From CAVXEH01 sp963805645 (GTDB lineage: Bacteria > Chloroflexota > Limnocylindria > QHBO01): DNA of 64,000 bases. Under the pieces are notes generated by a model. That model did no database searches and had not been told where the DNA came from. It saw only the letters and a list, made by a program, of their open reading frames with translations. The stretch lies in the NCBI GenBank assembly GCA_963805645.1, contig CAWDVA010000009.1:62001-126000 (forward strand), in the 5' to 3' direction. Shown here piece by piece: positions 1 through 8,000 of this stretch (positions within the stretch are counted from its first letter, which is position 1; every line of letters starts with the position of its first letter). A program made the translations under genes and the position numbers.

Positions 1-205
1 AGAAGACGGGCACCGTGGTGGTGGCGGTCAGCAGGTACGCAGCGAAGACCCAGCCATACTGCTCGATCCCGCCGAGCTGCCCGATGATGGTGGGCATGGC
101 GGTGCCGACCACCGTCGAGTCCAGGGCCGCGACCGCGATACCCGCCATGACCCCGGCGGTGACCAGGAGCTGTTCGCGCGTGATCCCCCGCTCGGAGCCG
201 GACAC
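1..205 (-). CDS. MFS drug exporter, N-terminal part (gene runs off the left edge)
   Basis: Only the first 68 codons are present. The frame from GTG at 203-205 gives a short charged N-terminus, a first hydrophobic helix ending in ALDSTVVGTAMPTI, a Gly-rich loop and a second helix starting YGWVFAAYLLTA. That is the helix 1-2 pattern of EmrB/QacA-type (DHA2) major facilitator exporters, which pump drugs or small metabolites out with protons. The start is supported by a TAGAAT box six bases upstream. The substrate cannot be read from this fragment. It resembles the complete MFS gene at 37317-38750 in its first helices. Confidence 0.75.
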   Translation of the reverse strand, partial: MSGSERGITREQLLVTAGVMAGIAVAALDSTVVGTAMPTIIGQLGGIEQYGWVFAAYLLTATTTVPVF

Positions 206-211
206 CCGGCG

Positions 212-217
212 ATTCTA
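212..217 (-). promoter_or_regulatory. -10 box of MFS gene (leaderless type)
   Basis: TAGAAT on the minus strand, 6 bp before the GTG start at 205; transcription would begin at or next to the start codon. Confidence 0.5.
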
Positions 218-327
218 CGCACGGCACCCATGGCCTGCATCGTTACCGATCAGAGCCTATTGACTGGTGACGCGGCGGCGGATAGGCTCGTCCCACGCAT
301 TCGACCCGCATGAGGGAGCACCACTCC

Positions 328-714
328 ATGGATCGCACGGACCTGGCGGCCTGGCTCGACGCCTACCGGCACGCGTGGCGCACAGACGACCCCGCCGACA
401 TTGCCGCGCTCTTCACCGAGAACGCCACCTACTCGCCGTGGCCGTTCTCGGCCGGCTGGTCCGGCCGGGATCGGATCGTCGAGAAGTGGGTCGAGCGGGG
501 CGACTCGCGACGGACCTGGGAGTTCGAGCACGAGATCGTGGCGGTCGAGGGCGACACGGGTGTCATCCGCGGCCTCACCACCTATCCCGCCCAGGGGGAC
601 GAGCCGGAGGAGATCTACAGCAACATCTGGCTCATTCGCCTGGAGCTGGACGGCCGCGCCCGAGAATTCGCGGAGTGGTGGGTGGAGAAGCCGTCGCCGG
701 AGCCCCGCGGCTAG
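328..714 (+). CDS. SnoaL-like / NTF2-fold protein
   Basis: A 128-residue protein of the NTF2-like fold, the cone-shaped alpha+beta domain used by SnoaL cyclases, isomerases and many unassigned small proteins. The features seen are the N-terminal helix pair (LAAWLDAYRHAWRTDDPADIAALFTENATY), a WSGRDRIVEKW segment and alternating beta strands to the end. I place the start at ATG 328 because GAGGGA lies about 10 bp upstream; an in-frame ATG at 310 is the alternative. Nothing in the sequence or its neighbours shows a substrate. The nearby box TAGGCT at about 281-286 may be its promoter. Confidence 0.75.
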   Translation: MDRTDLAAWLDAYRHAWRTDDPADIAALFTENATYSPWPFSAGWSGRDRIVEKWVERGDSRRTWEFEHEIVAVEGDTGVIRGLTTYPAQGDEPEEIYSNIWLIRLELDGRAREFAEWWVEKPSPEPRG

Positions 715-1316
715 AGGTGCGAGCGGCCGTCCTCGGCGGCGAGGGCGGCCGCGACCGTCTCAAGATTCGCGCGCCATTCGTCGACGGGCACCTTGGGGAG
801 CAGATCGTCCCAGGCGGCCAGCATCGCGCCGCGCATCTGCCACATCCCCAGCGGCCGGGCCAGGAACCAGACGTGGAAGTGCTCCGAGCCGTCGCCCCAG
901 CGATTCACGTGCACGCGGCCGACATCGGGCAGCGACGAGATCGCCGCCGCGACGCGACGAATCATCAGGCCGAGCTCGCGGGCCAGGTCATCAGGGAGAT
1001 CCAGGAGATCGTGGTGGGCGCGCGGCAGGAGCACGAGGACCGCAGGCAGGCCATGCGGCTCGTTGATCGCTCCACGCACGATCCAGCGCTCGTTCGACCA
1101 GATCGTGTCGGTGTCGGGATGCCCGCAGTTCCAGCAGGGCTCGCGGCCGGCCTCTCCCCGACGGCGCGGCTCCGGGATCACCGGGGCCTCGAGTGGCTGG
1201 AGGATGATGTCTCCTTCGAACGGGAAGAGCCGGTCACCCAGCATGTCGCCGAGCGGCAGCCGTTCGCCGATCGGCAGACGCCGCAGGTAGGGACTCCGCT
1301 CCGGCCCTTCGTTCAT
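711..1316 (-). CDS. HIT family protein (GalT-like)
   Basis: A 201-residue protein with a CWNCG metal-knuckle segment in the middle and a C-terminal SEHFHVWF block, the core of the HxHxH histidine triad. HIT proteins hydrolyse or transfer nucleotidyl groups; the longer N-terminal part and the W-N-C-G segment resemble galactose-1-phosphate uridylyltransferase-related HIT proteins more than the short Hint/Fhit type. The first His of the triad is replaced (Ser-Glu-His-Phe-His), so only two of the three histidines are plain. ATG at 1316 is preferred over longer frames because a TAGGCT box lies seven bases upstream. It ends convergently with the SnoaL-like gene with a 4 bp overlap. Confidence 0.72.
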   Translation of the reverse strand: MNEGPERSPYLRRLPIGERLPLGDMLGDRLFPFEGDIILQPLEAPVIPEPRRRGEAGREPCWNCGHPDTDTIWSNERWIVRGAINEPHGLPAVLVLLPRAHHDLLDLPDDLARELGLMIRRVAAAISSLPDVGRVHVNRWGDGSEHFHVWFLARPLGMWQMRGAMLAAWDDLLPKVPVDEWRANLETVAAALAAEDGRSHL

Positions 1317-1323
1317 CACCACA

Positions 1324-1329
1324 AGCCTA
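1324..1329 (-). promoter_or_regulatory. -10 box of HIT gene (leaderless type)
   Basis: TAGGCT on the minus strand, 7 bp before ATG 1316; it overlaps the stop codon of the upstream GNAT gene. Confidence 0.45.
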
Positions 1330-2403
1330 CCGCTCTCGCCGATCGCGGAGGAGGGTAAAGACCCCGCCGGCCGCCCCGAAGCCCGCGGCGGCGTAGAGGC
1401 GGTGCGCCGATGCTCGACGCGGCCCGGATTCCAGGACGGCGGAGCCCGCTCCCGCGTCCCGCCCGGCGGCGATGACCGCGTCCAGCAGCGCGGCGCCAAT
1501 GCCGCTGCCGCGCATCGGCTCGCTCACGATGAGCTCGGGGATCCACAGCTCCGGGGCGTCGCGGCGCAGGGTCCCGCGCAGCTCCGCGGTGCAGACGCCA
1601 ACCACGACACCGCCACGCTGCGCCAGCAGGGATCGATCCGCGGTCCGCGAGTTCAGCTCCCGGAACGTCCTCGCCACGGCCCCCATTCGCTCCGGCACCG
1701 GCGAAAGGCGCGACCCCATCTCCGCCACGAGCCGGGTGACCGCCTCGGTGTCGCCGGGTTCGATCCCGCGCAGCACCACGTCCGGCGGCGCCGGTCGCCC
1801 ACGGGTCGCCATCGGCTCCAACCTGAATCGCAGGAAGGCATCCTCGAAGCCCATCCGTGCGAGGAGCGCCTCGCCGACGGCCTCGCCGGGCTCGATCTCC
1901 ACGGAAAGGCGATGCCCGCCGCGCAGCCGCCACTCCTCGATGGCGATGCGCAGGAGCGCCCTGCCGATGCCGCGGCCGCGGAACGGCTCGGCGACCACGA
2001 GCTCGGGGACCCAGGCCTCCCAGGTCGCGAAGTTCAGCCGCCGTCGGAACACCTCGATGAGGACGCCGCAAGGCGTCCCGTCCGCGATGGCAACGAACGG
2101 TGCGGCATCCACCGAGCCGAGCAGTGCCCCCCAGCGGGAAGCAGCAAGCTCGGTCGCAACATCCGGAACTGGCGAGGCCGTGCGAGCACGAAGCAGCTCC
2201 ATGACGGCGCCGATGTCGGCGCGTGCCGCCGGTCGCAGCTCCACCCCCGCCGGCGGCCGGACGCTCAGCCCGCCGACCGGGCGCGTCGGCTCCTCCTCGA
2301 CCAATGGATCAGCCCCGACGCATCTGGAAGGGCGGAACGTTGGGCCACCGCGCGGCAACGGCCCCGGCCGTTGGCGATTCGCCTTCGGCGGGCACGAGGG
2401 CAT
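1327..2403 (-). CDS. tandem-domain GNAT N-acetyltransferase
   Basis: Two GNAT acetyltransferase domains in one chain. The first carries VPELVVAEPFRGRGIGRALL and the second IPELIVSEPMRGSGIGAALL; both are the Q/RxxGxG/A acetyl-CoA pyrophosphate loop with its preceding beta strand. Duplicated GNATs of this kind acetylate small molecules or peptides; the acceptor is unknown. The start is uncertain: ATG 2403 follows the upstream hydratase gene by 14 bp, but its first 53 residues are Pro/Arg-rich and not domain-like, and GTG 2244 (VELRPAARADI) would give a typical GNAT N-terminus of 305 aa. It is the last gene of the ferredoxin-EthD-hydratase operon. Confidence 0.8.
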   Translation of the reverse strand: MPSCPPKANRQRPGPLPRGGPTFRPSRCVGADPLVEEEPTRPVGGLSVRPPAGVELRPAARADIGAVMELLRARTASPVPDVATELAASRWGALLGSVDAAPFVAIADGTPCGVLIEVFRRRLNFATWEAWVPELVVAEPFRGRGIGRALLRIAIEEWRLRGGHRLSVEIEPGEAVGEALLARMGFEDAFLRFRLEPMATRGRPAPPDVVLRGIEPGDTEAVTRLVAEMGSRLSPVPERMGAVARTFRELNSRTADRSLLAQRGGVVVGVCTAELRGTLRRDAPELWIPELIVSEPMRGSGIGAALLDAVIAAGRDAGAGSAVLESGPRRASAHRLYAAAGFGAAGGVFTLLRDRRER

Positions 2404-2417
2404 CCGCCATTCGACGC

Positions 2418-3206
2418 CTACCTCCCCTTGAAGTCCGGCGCTCGCTTCTCCAGGAAGGCGGCCATGCCCTCCTTCTGGTCTTCGCTGGCGAAGAGCAGGT
2501 AGAAGAGACGACGCTCGTGGGCGAGCGCATCGGTCAGGGGAAGCTCGTAGGCCGCGTTGACCGCCTCCTTGGCGACCCGCACCGCAATGGGCGAGCGCAT
2601 GGCGATGGTGGCCGCCAGGGCCAGCGCATCCTCGACCACGAGCTCGTCGGGGACCACCCGCGACACCAGGCCGCGCGAGAGGGCCTCGGCGGCCGCCATC
2701 GGCTCGCCGGTCAGCACCATCTCCATGGCCCGGCTCTTGCCGATGGCGCGGGTCAACCGCTGCGTGCCACCGGCTCCGGGGATGACCCCAATGGTGATCT
2801 CCGGCTGCCCGAATCGCGCGCCCTCGCCGGCAATGATGAGATCCAGGGTCATGGCCAGCTCGCAGCCGCCACCCAGGCACCAGCCGTTCACCGCGGCGAT
2901 CACCGGCTTCGTGATGCGGCGCACCCGGTCCCACTGGGCGATCCGGTTGCTTCGGAGCAGGTCGATGGGGCTGGCGGTGGCCATCTCGCCGATGTCGGCC
3001 CCCGCGGCGAAGGCCCGCTCGCTCCCGGTCACCACGATCGCGTGGATCTCCTCGTCGGCATCCAGCGCCTCGAGGGTCTCGCACAGCAGGTCCATGGTCG
3101 GCCCGTTGAGCGCGTTGAGCTGCCTGGGCCGGTTCAGCCGGACCAGCGCCGTGTGCTGCTCGGGCTGGCGATCGACGAGGACCGTGCGCTCATCGGCAGG
3201 GCTCAC
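2418..3206 (-). CDS. enoyl-CoA hydratase
   Basis: A 262-residue crotonase-fold enzyme of normal length. The oxyanion-hole segments AFAAGADIGEM and GWCLGGGCELAM and the FGQPEITIGVIPGAGGTQRLTR block, with both catalytic glutamates of true hydratases (in GGGCE and PEITIG), are all present. It should add water to trans-2-enoyl-CoA in fatty-acid or aromatic-acid beta-oxidation. Its ATG overlaps the stop of the BamA-like gene by 4 bp, so the two are translationally coupled and probably act in one acyl-CoA pathway. Confidence 0.9.
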   Translation of the reverse strand: MSPADERTVLVDRQPEQHTALVRLNRPRQLNALNGPTMDLLCETLEALDADEEIHAIVVTGSERAFAAGADIGEMATASPIDLLRSNRIAQWDRVRRITKPVIAAVNGWCLGGGCELAMTLDLIIAGEGARFGQPEITIGVIPGAGGTQRLTRAIGKSRAMEMVLTGEPMAAAEALSRGLVSRVVPDELVVEDALALAATIAMRSPIAVRVAKEAVNAAYELPLTDALAHERRLFYLLFASEDQKEGMAAFLEKRAPDFKGR

Positions 3207-4165
3207 GGCACGCCCTCCTGCAGGGCGGTCAGTGCGTGTCCGCAGCCCGGGCAGTAGTGAGCGCCCATGCTGATCCCCGTCTCGCCGCAGTCATCACAGG
3301 TGCGGCCCACGCCGGCCTGGAGGCTGCGAAGGACGGTGTAGCGCGGCTCGCGGCTCGCGTGGAAGGCGTCCACCGCCTCGCGCGTCTCGTCCGAGGTGGA
3401 GTGGATCGCCAGCCAGTCGCGGGCGTGGGTGCTGGTCTGGGCCCAGACCAGGTCACGCCACCAGTTGAGCTGGGTCTTGGTGTAGCGCACCGTCTCGGGC
3501 AGCTTGCGCCGCAGCTTGCCCGCCAGCTCTGCCACCGTGGCGTCCAGCTCGCCCCGAGGCACGACCCGCGTCACGAGGCCCCAGTCGAGCGCCTGCTGCG
3601 GGGTGATCTCCTCGCAGAGCAGCACGATCTCTCGTGCGCGCCGGTCTCCCACCACCAGCGGCAGCCACTGGGTGGCACCGCCGGCCGGGACGGAGCCGTG
3701 CTCCGGGCCGACGTGGCGGATGTAGGTGTCGTCGGCCATCACCGCGAAGTCGCAGGCCAGCTGCAGCTCCTGGCCGCCGCCCACGGCCGCGCCGTTGATG
3801 CGCGCGATGGTTGGCTTGCCGATGTGGCGCAGCCGGTCGTGCATCTCGATGAAGGCGCCCATCCAGCGCCAGTACTGGCCGGAGGTGGCGCCCATCCGCT
3901 TCTGCTCGTCCAGGTCCGCACCGGAGCAGAAGGCGCGGTCTCCGGCCCCGGTCACCACGACCACCGCCACCTCGTCGTCCCAGGACGAGTCCTCGAAGGC
4001 GCGCGCCATCTCGCGGAGCGTCGGGAAGTCAAAGCAGTTCATCACCGCCGGGCGGTTGATTGTGACCGTCGCAACGCCGCTCGTCGTGTCCTTGGTGTAC
4101 CCGATTCGCTCGAAGCCAAGCGCCGCGGGATCGCTCGCCCGTGGCGCGTCCTTCGGATCGGCCAA
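3203..4165 (-). CDS. BamA-like ring hydrolase / enoyl-CoA hydratase with C-terminal zinc ribbon
   Basis: A 320-residue crotonase-superfamily protein. The segments RAFCSGADLDEQ, IGKPTIARINGAAVGGGQELQLACDFAV and the GPEHGSVPAGGATQWLP block resemble 6-oxocyclohex-1-ene-1-carbonyl-CoA hydrolase (BamA/Oah) of the benzoyl-CoA pathway, as does the tail with RDWLAIHSTSDETREAVDAF. Unlike that enzyme it is shorter and ends in a four-cysteine zinc ribbon (CDDCG near residue 291, CPGCG near 307). Zinc ribbons in acyl-CoA proteins are best known from DUF35-type partners, so the tail may mediate a complex. No benzoyl-CoA reductase is in the window, so the ring substrate is only a hypothesis; a general enoyl-CoA hydratase/isomerase is the safe call. 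Confidence 0.75.
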   Translation of the reverse strand: MADPKDAPRASDPAALGFERIGYTKDTTSGVATVTINRPAVMNCFDFPTLREMARAFEDSSWDDEVAVVVVTGAGDRAFCSGADLDEQKRMGATSGQYWRWMGAFIEMHDRLRHIGKPTIARINGAAVGGGQELQLACDFAVMADDTYIRHVGPEHGSVPAGGATQWLPLVVGDRRAREIVLLCEEITPQQALDWGLVTRVVPRGELDATVAELAGKLRRKLPETVRYTKTQLNWWRDLVWAQTSTHARDWLAIHSTSDETREAVDAFHASREPRYTVLRSLQAGVGRTCDDCGETGISMGAHYCPGCGHALTALQEGVP

Positions 4166-4177
4166 TGCTGTGCCTCC

Positions 4178-4512
4178 TCAGCCGGCCCCGGAGGGCTCGG
4201 CGCTCGTCGTGGCGTCGTCGTCGATGGCGTACAGGGTCACGCCGGCCATCGCGAAGTTGCGCAGGTCGCGTGCGCTCTCGATGCCGGGCTCGCTGGCGAT
4301 GGCCGCGTCCAGGTCGGTGCGGGAATCGAACACCATCTCCGCCTGCAGGTAATACGGCGTCGAGCGCGGGCCGACGGGCGCAACCCGCGTGGTCCGCAGC
4401 TCCCGGATACCGGGGTAGCGCAGGATGATGGGGGCGTGGACGTCGCGGTAGTATGCGTCGAACGCCGCCGGATCCTCCGGCTGCTGGTAGAGGGCGACGA
4501 GTCGAACGGCCA

Positions 4513-4513
<1 letters not shown>
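4178..4513 (-). CDS. EthD domain protein
   Basis: A 111-residue ferredoxin-fold alpha+beta protein of the EthD family, recognised by the N-terminal VRLVALYQQPEDPAAFDAYY segment followed by HAPII and a conserved aromatic-rich second strand (YYLQAEMVFDSRTDL). EthD proteins support oxidative degradation of ethers and other compounds but their biochemical step is not settled. The GTG start overlaps the ferredoxin stop by one base (TAGTG), so translation is coupled to the ferredoxin. Confidence 0.8.
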
Positions 4514-4755
<242 letters not shown>

Positions 4756-4810
4756 GGCCTTGGGAGCGTTCCTCCGCGTGTCGGGATCGGGCTGAACGTT
4801 CGGAAGGTCG

Positions 4811-4816
4811 AGTCTA
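4811..4816 (-). promoter_or_regulatory. candidate -10 box of the ferredoxin operon
   Basis: TAGACT on the minus strand about 55 bp before the ferredoxin ATG. No clear -35 partner was seen, so this is weak. Confidence 0.3.
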
Positions 4817-4844
4817 CACCGATGGCGGCCGCTCTCCGCCCAAC

Positions 4845-5297
4845 CTATGCCTCAGGATCCATGCGCTCCACGTACGGCCGTCGCCATTCCGCGGCCTCGA
4901 ACGGCGCGGCGAAGTAGCTCCGGATGCGGGCGATCTTGCCGTCTCGCAGGTGGAGCAGCTGGACCACGTGCCAGGTCTCACCGTTCGAGTAGGTCACCTG
5001 TCCATGGGCCCAGAAGTCATCGCCGGTGCCGGTGATCCGCATCAGGCCCCAGTTGGGGCCTGCCACCCACTGGTCTTCGCTCCCCACGACCTCCCCGTAG
5101 CGAGCCTTGACCGGGTCGACCTCTGGCCAGGCGCGCATAAGCGCCATCCAGTTCTCCACGCCCACGATCCGTTCACCTGACTGCGGGTACTCCTCCACGA
5201 CGTCGTCTGCGATCAGAAACTGCAACGCCTCCAGGTCGTTGCCGACCATGGCCTGCGTGTAGCGCTCCACGATCTCTCGGCCGCTCGGCTGCGCCAC
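4845..5297 (-). CDS. SnoaL-like / NTF2-fold protein
   Basis: A 150-residue NTF2-like protein beginning VAQPSGREIVERYTQAMVGNDLEALQFLIADDVVEEYPQ, with a HVVQLLHLRDGKIARIRSYF strand pair near the C-terminus typical of the SnoaL family. The GTG start at 5297 is chosen because an AGGAGGAG ribosome site sits 8 bp upstream. Substrate unknown. It is divergent from the aldolase gene at 5383 and not obviously in an operon. Confidence 0.8.
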   Translation of the reverse strand: MAQPSGREIVERYTQAMVGNDLEALQFLIADDVVEEYPQSGERIVGVENWMALMRAWPEVDPVKARYGEVVGSEDQWVAGPNWGLMRITGTGDDFWAHGQVTYSNGETWHVVQLLHLRDGKIARIRSYFAAPFEAAEWRRPYVERMDPEA

Positions 5298-5368
5298 CGG
5301 TCTCCTCCTCCTTGCTGGGTCCACGCATGGAAGCGCGTTCGCGGCCCGCTGGCAAGACCCAAGTTCGG

Positions 5369-5374
5369 TAGGCT
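5369..5374 (+). promoter_or_regulatory. -10 box of dapA-family gene (leaderless type)
   Basis: TAGGCT 8 bp before ATG 5383. Confidence 0.5.
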
Positions 5375-5382
5375 TCACGGGC

Positions 5383-6264
5383 ATGGACGCCCCCTTTCAG
5401 TCCGATCACCCGCTGCTCGTGGTCGCGGCGGTCACGCCACTGACCGATGGCGGCGCCGCGCTCGACGAGCGCGCCGTCTGGCCGTACGTCGCCTTCCTGG
5501 CCGACCACGGGGCCGACGGCGTCTTTGCCTGCGGGACCACCGGCGAGGGGATCCTGCTCTCCGCGGAGGAGCGGATGCGGGCTGCGGTCATCTTCCGGGC
5601 GGCGCTGCGGGGCATCCTCATCGTTCACTGCGGGGCACAGTCGACCCCGGAGACGGTGGCGCTCGCCGCGCACGCTGCCGACATCGGCGCCGACGCCGTC
5701 GCCGTGATCCCGCCACCGTACTTCCCGCTCGACGATGCGGCGCTCGCCGCGCACCTCGCCGCAGCCGCGGCGGCCTGCGCCCCCCTTCCCTTCTTCATCT
5801 ACGCGTTCGCGGCGCGCAGCGGCTATCCCGTGCGCCCCGAGGTCGTGGCGCGAGTACGCGAGGCGGCGCCCAACCTGGCCGGCCTGAAGGTCAGCGAGTC
5901 GCCGTGGGAGGCGGTGGAGCCCTACCTCGGCCTGGGCCTGCCGGTCTTCGTGGGCCAGGAGCCCTTGATCCCCCGCGCGCTGGGTGCCGGAGCCATCGGC
6001 GCGGTGTCGGGGCTGGCTGCCGCCTGGCCGGACGCCGTCCGAGCGGCGCTTGACGAACCCGACGATGCGGCCGCCGAACGGCTCCGCGTCCTGCGGTCCG
6101 CCATGGAGGCGCAGCCCTTCATCGCGTCGGCCAAGCAGGTCCTGGGCCGTCGTGGCGTGCCGGTGGGCCCCGACCTGCGGCGGCCCATGCGCGCCCTCAC
6201 CACCGAGGAGCGCGCCCGCCTCGACGCTTCGCTCGACGATCTCGGCCTCTCATTGGCCGTCTGA
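5383..6264 (+). CDS. dihydrodipicolinate synthase family aldolase/lyase
   Basis: A 293-residue TIM-barrel of the DapA/NanA class I aldolase family, which condense or cleave pyruvate through a Schiff base. The GTTGE motif (51-55), the proton-relay Tyr140 in FFIYAF and the Schiff-base Lys169 in LAGLKVSES are in the expected places and spacing. Family members include DapA, N-acetylneuraminate lyase and KDG aldolase; no lysine-pathway gene is adjacent and the C-terminus differs from canonical DapA, so the exact substrate is left open. It ends convergently with korC, with a small hairpin between them. Confidence 0.85.
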   Translation: MDAPFQSDHPLLVVAAVTPLTDGGAALDERAVWPYVAFLADHGADGVFACGTTGEGILLSAEERMRAAVIFRAALRGILIVHCGAQSTPETVALAAHAADIGADAVAVIPPPYFPLDDAALAAHLAAAAAACAPLPFFIYAFAARSGYPVRPEVVARVREAAPNLAGLKVSESPWEAVEPYLGLGLPVFVGQEPLIPRALGAGAIGAVSGLAAAWPDAVRAALDEPDDAAAERLRVLRSAMEAQPFIASAKQVLGRRGVPVGPDLRRPMRALTTEERARLDASLDDLGLSLAV

Positions 6265-6282
6265 ACCAGAAGCAGGCAGGAC

Positions 6283-6297
6283 CCGCCCGACGGGCGG
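6283..6297. terminator. small hairpin between convergent genes
   Basis: CCGCCCG and CGGGCGG arms (7 bp) around one base lie between the aldolase stop and the korC stop. No T-run follows on either strand, so termination is a guess. Confidence 0.3.
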
Positions 6298-6300
6298 AGG

Positions 6301-6927
6301 TCAGCCGGTCTCGCCGCCGGTCGGCTGCGCCGTCGCGGTGTCGAACGCCGCGTCCATGCCCCGCACCGGCGCCGGTGCCGTGGCGGCCTGGTTCATCTCG
6401 AAGCGGGATGGCGGAGCCTCGGCGGCCATCCGCTGGATCTCCTCCTCGCTGAGCTCGTAGCCGAAGCGGATGGCCGCCACGTTCTCGTCCTTGTAGCGGC
6501 GCGGCAGCGACTCGCGGATGGACGCCTCGTCGTACTCGACGTTCGCCAGGCAGAGGAGCCGGCCGAGCGCGATCATGTTCCCGAACAGCTCCTTGCCAAA
6601 GTGCTGGAAGCCAAGCGCCGCGAAGGGAATCTGCTCGTCGCCGGCCGCGGCCAGGCCCAGGTCGGTCACGACCTTGTGCCCGTGGATGTGCAGGTGGCCC
6701 TTGTTCGCCAGCTTGAGGAGGATGTCCGCCTCCTCGATGACCGGGTTGACGACCGGCGCGTCGTCGAAGATCACGAACGCGTCGGACATGCTGCCGCGCA
6801 CCGACGAGTCGTAGTCGAAGAGCACGGTCACGTGCTTGCCCATCCGGGCCAGGAGCGTGCCGAGGACGCCGGCGATGACGCGGACGCCCTGCCCGCCCAC
6901 GCCGTCGAGTGCGATGGATGTGCTCAT
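6301..6927 (-). CDS. korC: 2-oxoacid:ferredoxin oxidoreductase, gamma subunit
   Basis: A 208-residue gamma-domain protein with the N-terminal GVGGQGVRVIAGVLG loop and a Rossmann-like body (VTVLFDYDSSVRGSMSDAFVIFDD) characteristic of the gamma unit of pyruvate/2-oxoglutarate:ferredoxin oxidoreductases. It completes a four-subunit enzyme with the three genes upstream. The last 30 residues are an Ala/Pro/Thr-rich tail not found in short homologues. It starts 8 bp after korB with a GGAGA ribosome site. Whether the substrate is 2-oxoglutarate or another 2-oxoacid cannot be read. Confidence 0.88.
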   Translation of the reverse strand: MSTSIALDGVGGQGVRVIAGVLGTLLARMGKHVTVLFDYDSSVRGSMSDAFVIFDDAPVVNPVIEEADILLKLANKGHLHIHGHKVVTDLGLAAAGDEQIPFAALGFQHFGKELFGNMIALGRLLCLANVEYDEASIRESLPRRYKDENVAAIRFGYELSEEEIQRMAAEAPPSRFEMNQAATAPAPVRGMDAAFDTATAQPTGGETG

Positions 6928-6935
6928 GGGTCTCC

Positions 6936-7979
6936 TCAGCCCTCAATCTCGCCGGGATCCACGCCGGCATCCCGCAGCGCGTCGGCCAGGCTGATCTCGC
7001 CCTTGGCCACCCGTACCTTCACCGCCGGGTCGAGCTTCTGCATGAGCGCCAGGCGCTTGCGGCTCTCCTCGCGACGCTTGGCCTTCTCCGGGTCATCGCC
7101 GGCCGGCGCGGGCTTCGCCGCGGCAGTCGCGGACTTCGGCGACGCAGCGGGCGTCACCGGCGCGGGCTTCGATGCCGCACCGTTCCCATCGGCGACCTCT
7201 CCCTTGGACGGAGCGTCATCGGCCGGGTAGAGGATCCCGATCTCGAACGGATTGAGGGCCTCCGCCCCCTTGGGCGCCCGCTTGAAGGTCTTGCGGTAGT
7301 GGGTGAGCATCTCGTTCGCGCTCGCGAACCCGATGCGCCGGCCGTTGTTCTCGATGCACTGGCTGGTGATGTCCACGAAGGCAAAGCCGGTGTGCTGCAC
7401 CGCCTCGGAGATCACGTTTCGCATGTGCTGCTGGTGGTACACCGTTGTCTTGGCGTACAGCGCGTGGGGTGAGCTGCGGACGATGCCCTGCAGGTTGATG
7501 GGCGTGTTCGGGTTGCCAATGGGGCTGGAGAGCGTCTTCGTCCCGGTGGGCGTGGTAGGCCCGGTCTGGCCTCCCGTCAGGCCGTAGATCTCGTTGTTGT
7601 TGCACAGCACGGTGACGTTCGCGTTGCGCCGGATGGTGTGGATCAGGTGGTTGCCGCCGATGCTCGCCAGGTCGCCGTCACCGGAGACCACGATCACGTT
7701 GAGCTCGGGCCGAAAGGTCTTGATGGCCTCCGCCACCGGCAGGGTCCGCCCGTGGAGGGTGTAGACGCTCTCGTGCTTGAGGTAGGAGCCCATGCGTCCG
7801 GTGCAGCCGATGCCAGTGACGATGACGGTGTTCGTCTCGTCCAGGCCCATCTCCTCCAGGACGATGGCCAGCTGCATCATGATGCTGCCGATGCCACATC
7901 CCGGGCACCAGATGGTCGGGAAGAGGTCCACCTTGAGGTGGCGCTTGTAGTTGAGGTCGGCCATGGTCAGCTCGGGCAT
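6936..7979 (-). CDS. korB: 2-oxoacid:ferredoxin oxidoreductase, beta (TPP-binding) subunit
   Basis: The thiamine-diphosphate subunit: CPGCG near residue 25 and the GDGD...NN cofactor motif (SGDGDLASIGGNHL followed by LCNNNEIYG). The catalytic part ends near residue 255, as in normal KorB. It then carries about 90 extra residues: an Ala/Pro/Lys linker and a charged helical end with AKRREESRKRLALMQKLD and a small motif reading ISLADALRDAGVDPGEIEG. That tail may dock the other subunits or a partner; its role is unknown. Third gene of korDABC. Confidence 0.9.
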   Translation of the reverse strand: MPELTMADLNYKRHLKVDLFPTIWCPGCGIGSIMMQLAIVLEEMGLDETNTVIVTGIGCTGRMGSYLKHESVYTLHGRTLPVAEAIKTFRPELNVIVVSGDGDLASIGGNHLIHTIRRNANVTVLCNNNEIYGLTGGQTGPTTPTGTKTLSSPIGNPNTPINLQGIVRSSPHALYAKTTVYHQQHMRNVISEAVQHTGFAFVDITSQCIENNGRRIGFASANEMLTHYRKTFKRAPKGAEALNPFEIGILYPADDAPSKGEVADGNGAASKPAPVTPAASPKSATAAAKPAPAGDDPEKAKRREESRKRLALMQKLDPAVKVRVAKGEISLADALRDAGVDPGEIEG

Positions 7980-8000
7980 TGCTTCGTCTCCTCGTGAGTC

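Noticed and set aside
2309..2408. 33-codon frame MADALVPAEG with well-placed GGGGAGG after the enoyl-CoA hydratase
   Set aside because: Tempting spacing, but it overlaps the GNAT frame, is short and has no conserved feature; it may only confuse the GNAT start.
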